Below, in pieces: positions 61,500-64,000 of a stretch of DNA of 64,000 nt. Each line of letters opens with the position of its first letter. Positions within the stretch are counted from its first letter, which is position 1. The stretch spans positions 2,546,501 to 2,610,500 of the forward strand of contig CANJKZ010000078.1 in the NCBI GenBank assembly GCA_947471745.1. Direction: 5' to 3'. Source of the DNA: Closterium sp. Naga37s-1 (Eukaryota > Streptophyta > Zygnematophyceae > Desmidiales > Closteriaceae). A model generated the notes under the pieces. It had not been told where the DNA came from. It was given only the letters and a program-made list of their open reading frames with translations, and did no database searches. Made by a program: the position numbers and the translations under genes.

Positions 61500-62203
61500 C
61501 GCGAGAGGGAAATTGAGATATAGTGAAGCGAGGTGGGAGGGGTATAGAGAGAACCCTTAAAATGGTGGGAGGGTTGATTGAGAGAGTTGAGGGAGGTGGA
61601 TGGAAGGTTTGCCATTGCATGCAACCAACCAACCACGTGATTCACGCCACGTCACGCCTGGCCAATGTGCCACGAATCACACGATTCACAAGGCCAATGA
61701 TTCCACTAAACTAGAACCAAGGAGTGGTCTCATGTGGTGGACGTGGTACTGGAATGGAGGGAAGCTGAGTGGGCGAGGTGCTTGATGCATGAGAGTGGGC
61801 CCAACGGAGGAGAGGCGTGGTGGGGGGGAAGCGGTGCAATTGGTCAGCTTGGGTTTAACGTATCTGACGAGTCACGCAAGTGCTCTCTCTGACTTGGCGG
61901 CAAAATGGGATGGATGTGATGGGTGGGTGGGAGGAAAGGGAGAAGGGGGAGGGGGGGGGGGGGGGGGGGGGGAGGGGGGGGTAGGAAGTGTTGTGGAAGT
62001 TTCCGAGTAAGGCCCGAAACTTCCACGGGGAATTAGGGAAACCCCTCAAGTGCCCCCTGTAAGAATGAGGGGAAGGCCCAGCCCATGCCCGTTAAAATTC
62101 AGGGCTGTACAGAAAACCAACCCTACGAATTCGGACCCTGGAGCAAAGTAAGACCTTAATGTTCAGGGCATAAAGGCCATATGGCCTTGAATCGACAGCC
62201 CAG
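61500..62203. other. hAT-4 5' non-coding region with poly-G
   Basis: No gene. It contains a G-run of more than 30 nt (about 61943-61980) interrupted once by A, and subterminal TTCAGGGC words near the right end. Confidence 0.6.
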
Positions 62204-63134
62204 CTCCCAATGCCTCCGACTCGCATTTCATCGCATGCGCAGATTGGTTAGCGGATGCGGCGCGATGCACCTCCGCCCGCGACGCTGTTATGTGATGCTA
62301 TCATTTGCATTTACGTCTGTCTGGCTCCCATCATATGTTCGTGCGTTGCATGCGTGGTGTGTACAAGAATTTGTGTTTGGTGTGGTTTGGATTTTTTTAG
62401 TGTGTGTGAATGTTATCTGGCTTGAGAAGATATCTGAAGTGCCTCCTCTGCTCGAGAGCTTTCCGACGAACCAAGAATCGTCGCGATCGGAGCAACAACG
62501 AGAAAATATGATCGTTCGAAGTTTTGATTGAGATGTAGGGACAATGGGAATTTGCGGAGTGACTCAATATGAGGTATAAACTTTTGGGGGTTGGGAAATT
62601 CGTCACTACTATTGTAGATGATGCCAAGTGGTTTGAGAGAAACCAAACCAGGTTGGCAAGTGTGGCCAAGTTGGGTGAGATGGATGGCATGGGTTGGGAA
62701 AGTGACAAATGTCAAAGTTGGGGTGCCTATAGAGAGGGGAGTTGTGTGGTATGGGGTCTCCTTGGTTGGGGAATCCCTAAGGACATTCCCTCTCATCCTC
62801 CTCATCCCCTTCTACCTGGTTCTTGCTACTCTAACTTTCTTGTGTGGATCTTGTGAGACCAATTGTGATTGAGTTAAGTTTCTATGGCAGTATACCCCCT
62901 AGTGCGCCAAAATTCAGAACTCGAGTTATACTCCATCTTTTGATACGATTAGAAATGTGAAAGTTGGCCACGGTCAAGGGCAAAAACATATTTGAGTTTG
63001 AGAGAATTCTAACAGTGTGTGTTCTGTCGACGGCGTTTCTTGTGAAGTCGACAATTCTGTCCAGAAATATAGTCCAACGATTTTGAGATATTTCGGCCCC
63101 CAATCTTCATAGACTCCGTCCTTAGTCTCTAGCA
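62204..63134 (+). other. region containing the 5' LTR of copia E8
   Basis: No gene. An LTR must end at about 63134 (AGCA) because a canonical PBS follows. Its left boundary cannot be fixed because the partner LTR is beyond the window. Confidence 0.55.
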
Positions 63135-63136
63135 AG

Positions 63137-63148
63137 TGGTATCAGAGC
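63137..63148 (+). other. E8 primer-binding site
   Basis: TGGTATCAGAGC, exact match to the plant copia tRNA-iMet site. Confidence 0.85.
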
Positions 63149-63369
63149 GAATTAAGGACTTTGTATAGAGTCTACTGAAATGTGAAGACCCTACTAGACC
63201 CACCATGGCCTGTGGGCGTGCCTAAGTGGAGTTCTAGAGGTTGTATGTGACTTCCGCTAAGGGGAAACTTTGTCGAAATTTCGTTGGCGCCAACACTTGT
63301 GAAAAATATTGTGGGACTTCGGTGTGGACAGCAAAGGGGAGCTGGAACCTGTGATTGGGAGCAGAGGAA

Positions 63370-64000
63370 ATGAGTCAAGGGAGTGGAGATGCAGCGGAGA
63401 AGAGGAATGAGCCGCCACCATCCAAGATCAAAGTGTGGATGGCTCCAACTCTGAGGAATGGAGCGGGCGGATGCGGAGTGCGTTTAAGCGCCACAAACTG
63501 CTCAAACTTGCGATGGGAGAAGAGAAGATGCAAGAGGAAGGCGACGTCCGTGATCGGTGGATTGAGAAGAGCGCGGTGCTGTACGAACTAATCCTTCAAT
63601 CGGTCATCTACGACATGTTCCAACACATCAAGGATTTTGTGGAGTTGGATGATTCCGGACCAAAGGCTTGGAAGCTACTGCGCGACGTGATTCAGCCTAA
63701 CATGATGTCGGTGGTGATTGTGTTGGAGAAGGAGCTGGCTGCCCTCTCCATGCGACCGGGCGATGATGTGAAGCCGGTCCTTGACAAGATCAAGGACACC
63801 TATGCGAGGATGGCAGCGGCGGGCAGCAATGTGTCGCAGATGCAACAATGCACCAAGATCATCTCGGTGCTCGACAACTCATGGGACAACCGGATCCCCA
63901 CCCTCAACACTCAGCAGGACCAGTAGACACCAGAGTGGCTACGGCAGCAGATTCTGCAGGAGGACTTTCGTAGGCACCACACGGGTGGTGATGCTGCCAA
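63370..64000 (+). pseudogene. E8 copia gag, 5' part, continues beyond the window
   Basis: ATG 63370 opens MSQGSGDAAEKRNEPPPSK. A shift of frame near 63435 (GTGTGGATGG where GTGGATGG is expected) leads to DGSNSEEWSGRMRSAF, KAWKLLRDVIQPNMMS and PVLDKIKDTYARMAAAG, collinear with the E3 Gag (KAWTVLKELHAP, PVLDKMRDLYAKL). An in-frame TAG at 63924-63926 is followed by TPEWLRQQILQEDFRRHH, matching E3 LEWVRTKILEEDFRR. It is therefore a decayed relative of the E3/E7 lineage, cut by the window edge. Confidence 0.82.

Larger units (their letters stand above)
59190..62203 (-). mobile_element. hAT-4 DNA transposon (unrelated to hAT-1)
   Basis: Terminal repeats CAGGGCTGTCGATT (59190-59203) and complement CTGGGCTGTCGATT (right end 62203) match at 13 of 14. 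Length 3014 bp. The interior encodes a minus-strand hAT transposase with a TTF-type N-terminus. Flanking 8-mers CTCTCGGG and CTCCCAAT match only at 4 of 8, so the target duplication is decayed or the ends are off by a little. Subterminal TTCAGGG words occur on both sides. Confidence 0.7.

Noticed and set aside
59182..62211. Perfect 8-bp target duplication of hAT-4
   Set aside because: CTCTCGGG and CTCCCAAT match at only four positions; element ends are called from the inverted repeats and transposase instead.

Overview
This window is eukaryotic nuclear DNA from a repeat-rich, GC-biased genome. Nearly everything recognisable is a transposable element or a remnant of one: Ty1/copia LTR retrotransposons, one LINE, and several hAT DNA transposons. 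There are no prokaryotic operons, RNA genes or CRISPR arrays. The only host-gene-like pieces are spliced fragments of an oil-body-associated (DUF1264-like) protein at about 57.3-58.4 kb, a plant-type family, and a decayed leucine-rich-repeat (F-box-type) gene at about 48.4-49.3 kb. The copia proteins, plant-type LINE and DUF1264 exon suggest the green-plant lineage, perhaps a charophyte alga. That assignment is inference from protein style, not from a search.

Stack 1 (915-16920) is a hAT transposon on the + strand with 18-bp terminal inverted repeats (17/18 match). Three copia-family insertions lie inside it, each with a perfect 5-bp target duplication: E1 (1160-6459, GGTTG), E2 (7256-14732, minus strand, AAAAC) and a solo LTR (15618-15750, GTTGG). 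Removing them leaves about 3.1 kb and rejoins the transposase frame at both junctions inside the coding region.

Stack 2 (20844-40083) is a short non-autonomous relative of the same hAT family (about 0.77 kb without insertions). It holds a minus-strand LINE (21303-39769, about 5.85 kb without insertions, 27-nt A tail), which itself carries copia E3 (21455-28241, TSD TGTGG, intact 1534-codon polyprotein) and copia E4 (31361-37178, TSD GGGTG, uninterrupted pol). A truncated minus-strand copia, E5 (40084-42246), cuts the right terminal repeat of this hAT.

The right part holds an unidentified GC-rich segment (42247-43829). It is followed by copia E6 (from 43830), whose leader has become a 2.3-kb C-rich minisatellite; the LRR remnant; and an orphan hAT end at 49802. 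Copia E7 (50376-57243) is nearly identical to E3 and abuts the DUF1264 exons. A second, unrelated hAT lies at 59190-62203 on the minus strand, and the 5' end of copia E8 runs off the right edge.

There are two copia lineages. E1, E2, E4, E6 and the solo LTR have very short LTRs (125-142 bp). Where intact, they have a long C-rich tandem-repeat leader introduced by GGGCCCACCA just after the primer-binding site. E3, E5 and E7 have LTRs of about 1.09 kb, a short leader and a single polyprotein. E8 has a related Gag but is incomplete.
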